Source: an uncultured Methanobrevibacter sp.
GTDB lineage: Archaea; Methanobacteriota; Methanobacteria; Methanobacteriales; Methanobacteriaceae
DNA length: 61,682 nt
Assembly (NCBI GenBank): GCA_902789505.1
Contig: CADAOO010000011.1
Location: forward strand, 1 to 61,682
Reading direction: 5' to 3'
The translations under genes were made by a program, and so were the position numbers. This document shows, one piece after another, positions 17,129-26,481 of the stretch (its first letter is position 1; the number at the start of each line of letters is the position of its first letter). The notes below the pieces were generated by a model, which made no database searches, was not told the DNA's origin, and worked only from the letters and a program-made list of their open reading frames with translations.

Positions 17129-18217
17129 ATGTCAAATTTAACTAAAGAAGAAATTCTCACTATATTAAATGCAACAGACACAGATATTTTAAAATATATG
17201 TTGGAAACTGCCAAATATAGGGAGAATAACCTTATTACTTATTCTAAAAATATTTTTATACCCTTAACTGAAATTTGCAGGAATGACTGCGGATATTGTA
17301 ATTTTAAAAAGAATCCTGACGATTCAAAAGCAATCATCCTAAAAACCAAAGATGAAGTATTAGCCGATTTGAAAGAAGCTGAAAAATATGGGTGCAAAGA
17401 GGCATTATTTACTTTCGGTGAAGATGCAGATGAAGAAGAGATAGTCCAATTAAAATTACAGGAATACGGGTATGAGACAATGATTGACTACATTGTCGAC
17501 ATTTGTCAAATGACTTTAGATAAGACAACATTATTGCCCCACACCAACGGAGGCAACTTCAGTTATGAAGATTTAAAAAAATTAAAAGAAGTCAATGCCT
17601 CATTAGGTTTGATGCTTGAAAATTCATCTTCCAGATTAATGGAACTGCCGGCACACAATAAAAGTCCCGGCAAAGATCCGAAATTGCGACTGGAAACAAT
17701 CTCAAATGCAGGAAAACTTAAGATTCCCTATACTACAGGAATATTGATTGGAATCGGCGAGACTGCAGAAGAAATAGCAGAATCATTGCTTGCCATTCGT
17801 GACCTGTATGACAAATACGGGCATATTCAGGAGATAATTATCCAAAATTTCACACCAATACCTGGAATTGAAATGGAAAACTGGCCGGAACCTAGTCTTT
17901 TGGATATGATTAGGACTGTAACTGCCGGAACTTTATTATTCCGAGATACCGATGTCAGTATCCAGGTTCCACCTAACCTCAACAACGATACGGCACAGAT
18001 ATTTTTATTATGTGGTGCTGATGACTGGGGCGGAGTTTCACCGGTCAGCCCAGACTACGTAAACATTACTTCCCCATGGCCAGGAATTGATGAACTTGAA
18101 AAATTAACTGAAGATGCAGGATTTCAACTGTCCGAAAGATTATGCATTTATGAAAAATACATCAACAGTGACTGGTTAAATGATTATCTTTTAGAAAAAA
18201 TAGCTAATTTATCCTAG
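17129..18217 (+). CDS. cofG: 7,8-didemethyl-8-hydroxy-5-deazariboflavin synthase, CofG subunit
   Basis: CofG is one of the two radical SAM enzymes (with CofH) that build F0, the chromophore of coenzyme F420. From the ATG at 17129 the protein has 362 residues; the [4Fe-4S] cysteines are C50, C54 and C57 in ICRNDCGYC. LLPHTNGGNFSYEDL, LENSSSRLMELPAHNKSPGKDP and IGIGETAEE are typical CofG sequences, as is QVPPNLNND near the C terminus. A TTG at 17123 overlapping the previous stop is an alternative start. cofH is not in this window. The 3' end overlaps the convergent taw2 by 14 nt. Confidence 0.93.
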   Translation: MSNLTKEEILTILNATDTDILKYMLETAKYRENNLITYSKNIFIPLTEICRNDCGYCNFKKNPDDSKAIILKTKDEVLADLKEAEKYGCKEALFTFGEDADEEEIVQLKLQEYGYETMIDYIVDICQMTLDKTTLLPHTNGGNFSYEDLKKLKEVNASLGLMLENSSSRLMELPAHNKSPGKDPKLRLETISNAGKLKIPYTTGILIGIGETAEEIAESLLAIRDLYDKYGHIQEIIIQNFTPIPGIEMENWPEPSLLDMIRTVTAGTLLFRDTDVSIQVPPNLNNDTAQIFLLCGADDWGGVSPVSPDYVNITSPWPGIDELEKLTEDAGFQLSERLCIYEKYINSDWLNDYLLEKIANLS

Positions 18218-18950
18218 CGTCAACAACAACATGTTCCACACCGGGAGCATACTTTTTAATTTTATTTATTTTAATAAGCTCAACATCACGACTGCCCGCT
18301 TGAGACATTATTCTTTCAACAGGCCTTGTTTTCATTAATTTTTCAGGAACAGTTTCATGATAGTGAAGAATACCCCCTTCATTTAGGCTGTCAATAGCCG
18401 CCTTCAGGTAATGATGGGTGGTTTTAACATAACCCATTACAATACGGTCCGCATTATATTTAGGGGCTACATCCTTACAATCGCCTAAAATCGGAGTTAC
18501 ATTCGTTAACTTATTCAATTTAATATTTTCATTCAGATAAAAGTAGGAATTGGGATTTATTTCGATGGAATAAATGTGTTTGGCATTTGAATGAACTCCA
18601 ATGGGGATGGAAAAATAACCAATACCTGCAAACATGTCCATAACTACTTCATCATCCTCAACAAGTTTTGCAATCCTTAATCTTTCATTATTATTGCCTT
18701 TAGACCACATTACCTTAGCCAAGTCCAATTTGAACAGACATCCATTTTCCTTGTTGACTGTTTCAGTATCTCTGCCAAAAAGGATTTTATAAACAGGTTC
18801 CCTTTTAGTTCCTTGGATATGGTCTATTTTCATTATAGTTTTTACATTATGCTTTTTGGCCAGCATTGCCAGCTCATCTTCAGATTCAAAATCAAACTTG
18901 TTATCTAAGATTAATATATCCCCAATACATTTCCATTTCAATTTATTCAC
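18204..18950 (-). CDS. taw2: tRNA wybutosine-pathway transferase Taw2 (Trm5-like)
   Basis: Taw2 moves the aminocarboxypropyl group of S-adenosylmethionine onto imG-14 at position 37 of tRNA-Phe. The 248-residue protein has the class I SAM fold: VVMDMFAGIGYFSIPIGVH near residue 101, SIEINPNSYFYLNENIKLNKL near 128, and GDCKDVAPK. It carries MGYVKTTHHYLKA and LHYHETVPE where Trm5 would have its NPP-type catalytic motif, which favours Taw2 over Trm5. Slightly shorter than other Taw2 proteins at the N terminus. It is convergent and overlapping with cofG. Confidence 0.88.
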   Translation of the reverse strand: MNKLKWKCIGDILILDNKFDFESEDELAMLAKKHNVKTIMKIDHIQGTKREPVYKILFGRDTETVNKENGCLFKLDLAKVMWSKGNNNERLRIAKLVEDDEVVMDMFAGIGYFSIPIGVHSNAKHIYSIEINPNSYFYLNENIKLNKLTNVTPILGDCKDVAPKYNADRIVMGYVKTTHHYLKAAIDSLNEGGILHYHETVPEKLMKTRPVERIMSQAGSRDVELIKINKIKKYAPGVEHVVVDARIN

Positions 18951-19128
18951 CTTTTGAAAGAAAAGTTTATATATGCCAATAGATAATATTAATATTGTTA
19001 GTTTATACTAATAATTGATTCTGATTTTAAATAAAATTAATATGGATATAGTTAATTGATTTTATTGTATTCAACCTATAAAGTAGTTGAAATAAGATAT
19101 TTTAAATACTTATATGAGGTGTATTTAA

Positions 19129-19743
19129 ATGGATGATAAAATACTAGAAGGTACAACAACCGTCGGAATTACCTGCAAAGACGGAGTTGTATTTGCAAGC
19201 GAAAGAAGAGCTAGTATGGGAAACTTAGTAGCTCATAAAGTCGCAGAAAAAATATTTAAAATTGACGATCACATCGTAACCACCATAGCTGGTTCAGTTG
19301 GAGATGCTCAAAGTTTAATGAAAGTTATTGAAGCAGAAGTTTCTCTTTACCAAATGAGAAACAACGACGCGATTAGCGTTAAGGCTGCAGCATCATTAAC
19401 CGCAAACATATTACGTTCCGGACCAATGTATGTTCAGACATTACTTGGTGGAATGGACGGAGACAAACCATCTCTTTACTCATTAGACCCAGCCGGTGGA
19501 ATGATTGAAGATACTTATATCTCAACTGGATCAGGCTCCATCGTTGCATACGGAGTTCTTGAAGACAGATTTAGGGATGATTTAACAACTGATGAAGGAA
19601 TTGAAATAGCCATAAGAGCTATTAGAGCTGCTGCTGAACGTGACACATACTCAGGAAACGGGTATCTGGTTGCTAAAGTGGATGCAAACGGCTTTGAAAT
19701 GTTAGATAATGAAAAAATTAATGAGATTCTTGAAAAAATATAA
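19129..19743 (+). CDS. psmB: 20S proteasome beta subunit
   Basis: The catalytic subunit of the archaeal proteasome. The 204-residue precursor has an eight-residue propeptide (MDDKILEG) that is cleaved to expose the nucleophile Thr9 in GTTTVGI. FASERRASMGNLV and HKVAEKIFKIDDHI contain the conserved Asp/Glu-Arg and Lys of the active site, and TYSGNGYLVAKV is the usual C-terminal strand. GAGGTG lies 9 nt before the ATG. It is followed directly by fttA. Confidence 0.96.
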   Translation: MDDKILEGTTTVGITCKDGVVFASERRASMGNLVAHKVAEKIFKIDDHIVTTIAGSVGDAQSLMKVIEAEVSLYQMRNNDAISVKAAASLTANILRSGPMYVQTLLGGMDGDKPSLYSLDPAGGMIEDTYISTGSGSIVAYGVLEDRFRDDLTTDEGIEIAIRAIRAAAERDTYSGNGYLVAKVDANGFEMLDNEKINEILEKI

Positions 19744-19773
19744 GTAAGCTAATTTTTCATAACTAACTATTTT

Positions 19774-19852
19774 TTTATATAATTAGTGTAGATAGTTTAT
19801 GAAATTTAACTGATTATAGCTTAAAGCTTTTCGTAAACTATAATACCTACAC
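19774..19852 (+). promoter_or_regulatory. fttA promoter with flanking inverted repeat
   Basis: A TATA box TTTATATAA at 19774-19782 predicts a transcription start near 19805 and a leader of about 70 nt before fttA. Around the predicted start is an imperfect inverted repeat: GTGTAG-A-TAGTTTA (19786-19799) and TAAACTA-TAATAC-CTACAC (19834-19852), with a small AGCTT/AAGCT palindrome inside. The left arm is between TATA and start site, so the repeat could be an operator rather than an RNA hairpin. Confidence 0.45.
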
Positions 19853-19874
19853 CAACTTTTTTTGAAGGGATTAT

Positions 19875-21788
19875 ATGACTTCAGATATTTTAGAAGATAT
19901 TAAAAAAGAGATTTTAGAAAAACTACCAAAGGAAATTCAAGTTTCAAAAGTGGAATTTGAAGGTCCAGAAGTAGTGGTTTATACTAAAAATCCAGAAATC
20001 ATAACGGAAAATGGAGATCTTATAAGATCACTTGCAAAAGAACTTAGAAAAAGACTTATCATTAGATCTGACAAATGTGCTTTACTTGAACCTGAAGAAA
20101 CAATTAATAAGATTCATGAAATAGTTCCAGAAGGCGCTGAAATTACTGACATCTATTTTGACACTGTTACCGGTGAAGTAGTCATTACTGCAAAAAAACC
20201 GGGATTAGTTATTGGAAAATACGGAGTAACATCAAGAAACATTGTTAAAAATACTGGATGGGCGCCTAAAATCTTAAGAACCCCACCGATTAGTTCAGAC
20301 ATCATTGGAAAAATCAGAACAATCCAAAAAAATAGTAGTAAAGAAAGAAAAAAAATGTTACAGCGTCTTGGACGTCAAATCCACCAGGGCACCAAACACC
20401 CTAATGACTGGGCAAGAGTTACATCAATGGGCGGATTTAAAGAAGTAGGACGTTCTTCAATGCTTTTACAAACACCAAACAGTCGTGTTTTATTAGATTG
20501 CGGTGTTAATGTTGCAGCATCAGACAATAAAACTGCATTCCCATACTTGAATGCACCGGAATTTTCAATCGAAGAATTAGATGCAGTCATTATTTCTCAT
20601 GCTCACTTGGACCATTGCGGATTTGTACCGTATCTTTACCATTATGGATATGAAGGACCAGTATATTGTACAACCCCAACAAGAGATTTGACTACACTTT
20701 TACAGTTCGATCATTTAGATATAGCTCACAGAGAAGGTAATCCTTTACCATTTACCTCAAAACATGTGAAACAAGCTATTAAAAATACAATTACACTCGA
20801 TTATGGTGAAGTGACAGACATTTCTCCAGATATCAGACTGACATTACACAATGCAGGACATATCTTAGGTTCAGCAATATCTCATATGCATATTGGGGAT
20901 GGGGCACATAACCTGGTTTATACCGGTGACTTCAAATACGAACCATCAAGATTGCTTGAGCCTGCAACCATCAGGTTCCCACGTGCTGAAACAGTAATTA
21001 TGGAAAGTACTTATGGTGGAAAGGAAGATGTGCAACCTTCCAGAAACAATGCTGAAAAAGAAATGATGAAAACCATCTATAAAACACTCAAACGTGGAGG
21101 AAAAGTGTTAGTTCCAGTATTTGCCGTTGGAAGAGCACAGGAGCTTATGGTAGTTTTAGAAGAATACATGAGACATGGACTGATTGAAGAAGTGCCTATT
21201 TATATTGATGGTATGATTTGGGAAGCAACTGCAATCCACACTGCAAGACCGGAATACTTGAGTAAAGACTTAAGAGACCAGATATTCCATATGGGCAGAA
21301 ATCCTTTTGTTTCAGAAATGTTTGAAAAAGTTCAAAATCATGACCAGAGAAAAGAAATTGTTGAAAGTAGACAGCCTGCAATTATCTTATCAACTTCAGG
21401 TATGTTAACTGGAGGAAACTCTGTAGAATACTTCAAATGGCTATGTGAAGATGAGAAAAATACATTAATCTTTGTAGGATATCAATCTGAAGGTTCAATG
21501 GGTAGAAGAGTTCAAAAAGGATGGAAAGAAATTCCTCTTGAAGATGATGACGGTAGAACCAGACAATTCTGCGTAAAAATGCAAGTTAAAACAATTAATG
21601 GATTTAGTGGACACTCCAACAGAAGACAATTAATGGAATATGTAAAAAGACTCAATCCAAGACCCGAAAAGGTCATTACCTGTCACGGAGACCCATATAA
21701 AGCAGTTGACTTAGCATCTTCTATTCATAGAAGTTATAAGATAGAAACTAAAACTCCAATCAATTTAGATTGTGTTAGAATTCAATAA
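19875..21788 (+). CDS. fttA: FttA/aCPSF1, archaeal transcription termination factor (beta-CASP ribonuclease with KH domains)
   Basis: FttA cleaves nascent RNA and releases archaeal RNA polymerase; it is the archaeal relative of CPSF73. The 637-residue protein has two N-terminal KH-type RNA-binding domains (residues about 1-150, including [15 protein letters not shown]), a metallo-beta-lactamase domain with the zinc motif [10 protein letters not shown] near residue 240 and GHILGSA near 330, then the beta-CASP insertion ([15 protein letters not shown]) and the late [11 protein letters not shown]. Full family length. A strong GAAGGGAT Shine-Dalgarno fixes the start. The inverted repeat in its promoter hints at control of a factor that itself controls termination. 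Confidence 0.96.
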   Translation: MTSDILEDIKKEILEKLPKEIQVSKVEFEGPEVVVYTKNPEIITENGDLIRSLAKELRKRLIIRSDKCALLEPEETINKIHEIVPEGAEITDIYFDTVTGEVVITAKKPGLVIGKYGVTSRNIVKNTGWAPKILRTPPISSDIIGKIRTIQKNSSKERKKMLQRLGRQIHQGTKHPNDWARVTSMGGFKEVGRSSMLLQTPNSRVLLDCGVNVAASDNKTAFPYLNAPEFSIEELDAVIISHAHLDHCGFVPYLYHYGYEGPVYCTTPTRDLTTLLQFDHLDIAHREGNPLPFTSKHVKQAIKNTITLDYGEVTDISPDIRLTLHNAGHILGSAISHMHIGDGAHNLVYTGDFKYEPSRLLEPATIRFPRAETVIMESTYGGKEDVQPSRNNAEKEMMKTIYKTLKRGGKVLVPVFAVGRAQELMVVLEEYMRHGLIEEVPIYIDGMIWEATAIHTARPEYLSKDLRDQIFHMGRNPFVSEMFEKVQNHDQRKEIVESRQPAIILSTSGMLTGGNSVEYFKWLCEDEKNTLIFVGYQSEGSMGRRVQKGWKEIPLEDDDGRTRQFCVKMQVKTINGFSGHSNRRQLMEYVKRLNPRPEKVITCHGDPYKAVDLASSIHRSYKIETKTPINLDCVRIQ

Positions 21789-21839
21789 TTAAAAAAAGAA
21801 TTAAATACTTAATAAAACAAAATTATTACTGTATTAAAA

Positions 21840-21870
21840 AAATATTGTCAAATACAATATTTATTTTTTA
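21840..21870 (+). terminator. Hairpin terminator after fttA
   Basis: AAATATTGT (21840-21848) and ACAATATTT (21854-21862) form a perfect 9-bp stem with a five-base loop, followed by ATTTTTTA. It lies between fttA and purM and looks like a factor-independent or U-tract-assisted stop. Confidence 0.65.
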
Positions 21871-21896
21871 ATTAAATAAAGCTTATAGGTGTAAAA

Positions 21897-22916
21897 ATGG
21901 TTACTTATTCAGAATCTGGTGTTGATATAGATCTTGAGGCAGTTACTGTCTCAAAACTCGCAGACAAACTCAAATCAACATTATCATATAGAGACATTAT
22001 TACAGACAGTGGTCATTATGCCGCTTTAGTAAAATTAGGCGATAAAGCTATTGCTATGAGCACTGACGGTGTTGGAAGTAAAATTCTAATTGCAGAAATG
22101 ATGAATAAATACGATACAGTCGGTATAGACTGTATTGCTATGGTAGTAAACGATATCCTTTGTGTTGGTGCAGAACCAATAGCATTAGTGGATTACCTTG
22201 CTGTTGAAAAACCAGACCCTGAAAGAGCTGCTGAAATTGCTGAAGGTCTTGTAAAAGGTGCTGAAGAATCAAAAATAGCAATTATCGGCGGGGAAACTGC
22301 TTCCCTTCCGGGAATTATTAAAGATTTTGATTTGGCAGGTACCGGAATCGGATTTGTAGATATCGATAAAATCATTACTGGTGAAAACATACAACCAGGA
22401 AATGTCTTAATCGGTATTGAAAGTAATGGAATTCATTCAAACGGATACAGTTTAGCTAGAAAAGCATTATTTGATGATGCTGGATTTGATGTTAATGATA
22501 AAATGCCTAACGGTGAAACCACCATCGGCGAAGAGTTAATCAGACCAACTGAATTGTATGTTAAACCTATTGTAGCATTATTTGAAAAAGAGTATAATAT
22601 TAATGGACTTGCACATATTACCGGGGGAGGATTTACAAACCTCAGACGTTTGAAAAAAGGTGTTGGATACGATATAACTGACCTCCCAGAAGTTCCAGAA
22701 ATATTTAAACTGATTTACGAACAAAACGTCGATATTAAAGAAATGTATAGAGTATTTAATATGGGCATTGGTTTCGTTGTAATAACTGAAGAAAACGAAG
22801 CTGAAAAAATTATGGACACTTTAAAAGAATACTGTAACTGTCAGATTATCGGTAGAGTAACCGATGATGAAAAAATTACTGTCAAAGCTTTTGAAGGATC
22901 TGAAATCGAATACTGA
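21897..22916 (+). CDS. purM: Phosphoribosylformylglycinamidine cyclo-ligase
   Basis: PurM (AIR synthetase) closes the imidazole ring in the fifth step of purine synthesis, using ATP. The 339-residue protein shows the family motifs [13 protein letters not shown] near residue 54, [19 protein letters not shown] near 80, GGETASLPG near 130, [13 protein letters not shown] near 180 and [12 protein letters not shown] near 240. An AGGTG Shine-Dalgarno is positioned before the ATG. comC follows 26 nt later and may be co-transcribed although the pathways differ. Confidence 0.96.
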   Translation: MVTYSESGVDIDLEAVTVSKLADKLKSTLSYRDIITDSGHYAALVKLGDKAIAMSTDGVGSKILIAEMMNKYDTVGIDCIAMVVNDILCVGAEPIALVDYLAVEKPDPERAAEIAEGLVKGAEESKIAIIGGETASLPGIIKDFDLAGTGIGFVDIDKIITGENIQPGNVLIGIESNGIHSNGYSLARKALFDDAGFDVNDKMPNGETTIGEELIRPTELYVKPIVALFEKEYNINGLAHITGGGFTNLRRLKKGVGYDITDLPEVPEIFKLIYEQNVDIKEMYRVFNMGIGFVVITEENEAEKIMDTLKEYCNCQIIGRVTDDEKITVKAFEGSEIEY

Positions 22917-22942
22917 TTTAATAAAAATTAAGGGGTGAGTAA

Positions 22943-23971
22943 ATGAAGATAATGAAGGATAAAGAGATAGCTCTTGTAAAGGAAATATTAAAAAAATTAG
23001 GAGCAAGTGAAGAAGATAGCGAATTTGTGGCTGAAGCAACAATAGATGCGGACTTAAAAGGATTCACATCACATGGACTCGGCAGATTCCCACAATATTT
23101 AATTAGTATTAAATCAGGCACCATCAACTTAAAAGATGACATAGTTATTGAAAAAGAAACACCTGCAATTGCTTTAATTAACGGTAACAGTGGATTTGGA
23201 CAAGCAGTATCCTATAAAGCAATGCAATTAGCCATTAAAAAAGCAAAAGATGTTGGAATCGGATGTGTTGGTGTACACAATTCAAATCACTTCGGAGTGA
23301 CAGGATTTTATTCCGACCTGGCATTAAGAGAAAACTGTATTGGATTAGTTATTGCAAATACTGATCCTGCTATTGCACCACTGGGAGGCAGCAAACCTTT
23401 AATTGGAACAAACCCTCTTGCATTGGGAATTCCATCCGAAACATACATCACTGTAGATATGGCAACTTCCGTTACAGCTCGTGGAAAAATTATCGAATCC
23501 AAAAGAAAAGGCATGGATTTGCCTAACGGATGGGCATTAGACAAAGATGGAAACCCAACCAATGATCCCGAAGCTGCTCTTGAAGGATCAATTTTGCCGT
23601 TTGGTGGATTTAAAGGATACGCAATTGCAGCATTGATTGAAATCCTAACCGGACCATTAGTAAAAGCAGGATACGGATATGGCGTAACAGGTACCGCTTC
23701 ACCGGAAAAAGACTGTACCAAAGGAGATTTATATGTTGTAATTGACCCTTCAAAATTCGGAGACTTCGGCGAATTTGTAGCAGACACCGAAGATTTCGTT
23801 TCACAAATCAGAGCAACAGGTGAAAATGTTGCAATCCCAGGAGATTTGGAAGTGAAAAGAATTGCTGAAGCAGAAGCTAACGGCATAACTATTGACGAAA
23901 AATTATACGAACAATTGAAAGAAATCTGCGCCAATCTAGACATTGACATAGATTCATACCTCGAAGAATAA
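22943..23971 (+). CDS. comC: L-sulfolactate dehydrogenase (coenzyme M biosynthesis)
   Basis: ComC oxidises sulfolactate to sulfopyruvate with NAD, after the ComB step in coenzyme M synthesis. The 342-residue protein belongs to the malate/L-lactate dehydrogenase type 2 family: GFTSHGLGRFPQYL near residue 37 carries the catalytic histidine, and VHNSNHFGVTGFYS near 110, GTNPLALGIP and PFGGFKGYAIA are conserved. In methanogens this family includes both malate- and sulfolactate-active enzymes, so a broader 2-hydroxyacid role is possible. GGGGTGAG just upstream supports the start. Confidence 0.85.
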   Translation: MKIMKDKEIALVKEILKKLGASEEDSEFVAEATIDADLKGFTSHGLGRFPQYLISIKSGTINLKDDIVIEKETPAIALINGNSGFGQAVSYKAMQLAIKKAKDVGIGCVGVHNSNHFGVTGFYSDLALRENCIGLVIANTDPAIAPLGGSKPLIGTNPLALGIPSETYITVDMATSVTARGKIIESKRKGMDLPNGWALDKDGNPTNDPEAALEGSILPFGGFKGYAIAALIEILTGPLVKAGYGYGVTGTASPEKDCTKGDLYVVIDPSKFGDFGEFVADTEDFVSQIRATGENVAIPGDLEVKRIAEAEANGITIDEKLYEQLKEICANLDIDIDSYLEE

Positions 23972-23994
23972 TTTTATTCTTCATTCTCTTTTTT
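23963..23994 (+). terminator. Terminator at the comC stop
   Basis: GAAGAAT (23963-23969) pairs with ATTCTTC (23976-23982) and is followed by TTCTCTTTTTTT. The hairpin begins within the last codons of comC. Confidence 0.6.
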
Positions 23995-24124
23995 TAAACA
24001 AAAACCACACCCTTTTTAAACCATTTCCCATAATTGATAACAGTTATATATATTTGAAAAATAAATATATGATTTACACATAATCTTTTTAAATTGAAAT
24101 TCTTAAATGGAGGATATGTCTATT

Positions 24125-26481
24125 ATGAAAATTAAGAATAAATTTGTCTTATTGATAATCATGTCATTATTTTTATTAATAAGCATCGGGTCAGTCTGTG
24201 CAAGTGATAACATTACTGACCAAGCTATTCAAACTTATGATGAAAATTCCGAAGTATCATCTATTGAAAGTGAAATTGCAGATGATAATTCTATTTTAAG
24301 TACAGATAATGATAATACATTATTAAAAGCAGATTCAACTCAAGCAAAACTCACTGCTGCTCAATCAGTTGATGTCAATTCATCAAAAGTAGTGAAAGTG
24401 AAACTTAATCTGAATGATACCATAAATATTAATGATTTAAAACCAACTGTAACATATACTAAAGACAACGCAACAGTAACTGTCAAAACAAGCGATTATA
24501 ACTTTAATAATGGAACTTATAGTTTTAAATTAAACAATGCTGATTTTAAAACTGCTAACCTGGGAATTACTTATAAAGGAAAATCCCTTAGTAATTTCAC
24601 ATTAAACAGGATTTATAATGCAGAGATTCAAGCGATAACTGTTCAAAATGAGTATAGGGTTGGTTATTACACTTTTAGAGTTGTTGACAGAGATGATAAC
24701 AACAAGCCAATACCTGATATTGATGTTTCCCTAACAACCATGGGAAATATTAGAGCAGGATTCAGTGCAAAAACAGATAAAAATGGTATTGCATCATTTG
24801 ATGCAGATAAATTGTATGAATTCGATCAAGGCAGTGCATTAACTATGAAATATTTATCCACAGGATACCACAATGTCACAATGGCAACCAAGGATAATGT
24901 TAAAAGTGCTTCCAAAGTTGTTAGGTTAGCAGTCACAAAAGGAACTGTAAAACTAACTGTCAGTCCTTACAATGAACCATACGGCAGTGAAAAAAACGTT
25001 ACCGTTACAGCAACCAAATCCAACGGTAAACCTTTAACTAATGAAATTATACAATTGTCAATGCCACAGACCACTGGTAAAACCTATTATTTCTCAACTG
25101 ACTCAAACGGACAATGTAAAATTAATGTGAAAAATTTAATTCCTGGAGTCTATGACTATAGAGTTGCAGCAAACAATACCGCCAGTATAAAATTAAATCC
25201 GGTAAGCGGAAAGATTACTGTCAAAAAAGCACTTGTCGAATTTGACGTAGCTACAAAAACTATTTATTACAACAGTGATACTACAGCAACCATTACAGTC
25301 AAATATCAAGGTACTGACAAAGCTGCTCCAAATGCTATTATTAAAGTAAGAGCATACGAAACAACCAATTCCTACAAGGAATATAGATTACAAACAAATG
25401 AAAACGGAACCATATCCTTTTCAACTTCACTATCAGTAGGAACCCATAAAATTTATGTAACTATCGGGGAAAGTCAATATGAACCTAGATACATGGCATA
25501 TGATAAAACCGGTTTTGTTAAAATATGCAAAGCTTCTGCAAAATACGAAGCGCCAGAGGCAACTTTCTATTATAAAGACGGTAAAACTTTCGACATTAGA
25601 GTAATGAATATAAAAAACAATAAGCCAATGTTTGAAACAAAAGTCACAATTAAAGTATATGTACCATCAGGCGGCTATATGTCTTACACCGGTACCACCG
25701 ATGCCAATGGTTATATAAAACTTCCTTTAACTGACTTTGCTCCTGGATCATATCCAGTCATACTATCAAACCCAGATGGTTCAAATTACGCAAGCGCTCA
25801 AGTTAGTACCAAATTTACAATCAAAAATAGAATGGCTACTACTTTGACCGCAACTAATGTTAATGCGGCATATAAAGAAAACAAATACATAGTTGCCACA
25901 TTGAAAGATAGCAACGGAAACCCAATCAGCGGCGCAAAAATAGGATTCGCAAACAACGGAGTAACATACATAACCACAGATGCAAACGGCCAAGCAAAAT
26001 ACCAAAATACTCCACAAAAAACCTAGCTGAAGGAACACACAATATCATTGTCAGATTCTTCGGAGACGATACCTATTCCGCATCCGAAAAAGTAACAACA
26101 AAAGTGACTGTAACCAAAAAAGCTACCCAGCTAACAGCACCTGACGTTACAACAACCTATCAAAAAGACGACTACATAGTCGCCACACTAAAAGATAGCA
26201 ACGGAAAACCAATCAGCGGCGCAAAAATAGGATTCGCAAACAACGGAGTAACATACATAACCACCGATGCAAACGGCCAAGCAAAATACTCCACAAAAAA
26301 TCTGGATATAGGAACATACAATATCATTGTCAGATTCTTCGGAGACAACACCTACGCTGCATCAGACAAATTAAATGTAAAAAAATTAATTTCTCTTATT
26401 CTTTTTCTTTTTTATACTTGGCATAGAAACCATCAGTATCAGCATAAATTGCATAAAAACCGTATTCTTCTGCTTTTTTAA
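24125..26481 (+). pseudogene. Adhesin-like secreted repeat protein, disrupted by an 8-bp duplication and 3'-truncated
   Basis: The gene encodes a Methanobrevibacter-type adhesin-like surface protein: an N-terminal signal peptide (KNKFVLLIIMSLFLLISIGS), a Ser/Asp/Asn-rich stretch, then Ig-like beta-sandwich repeats with recurring phrases such as TDANGQ, KDSNGKPISGAKIGF and TVTK. The first in-frame stop is at 26026. CAAAATAC is present twice in tandem (25995-26002, 26003-26010); removing one copy restores the frame into another full repeat (26028-26370). That frame then leaves repeat sequence around 26385 and runs into the end of polB1, so the normal C-terminal anchor is missing. I place the start at the ATG 24125, 11 nt after GGAGG; upstream ATGs at 24107 and 24116 overlap or crowd it. 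A 630-residue secreted product could still be made. Confidence 0.8.
25995..26010 (+). repeat. 8-bp tandem duplication causing the adhesin frameshift
   Basis: Two adjacent copies of CAAAATAC. The homologous position of the next repeat unit (about 26278-26292) has a single copy, which shows which state is ancestral and that the extra unit breaks the frame. Confidence 0.85.

Noticed and set aside
18204..18217. 14-bp overlap of cofG and taw2 as possible damage
   Set aside because: Both proteins have normal C termini; convergent overlaps of this size are common in compact archaeal genomes.
24044..26481. Adhesin region as a mobile element or prophage
   Set aside because: No transposase, integrase or target-site duplication is visible; the repeats are protein domain repeats.
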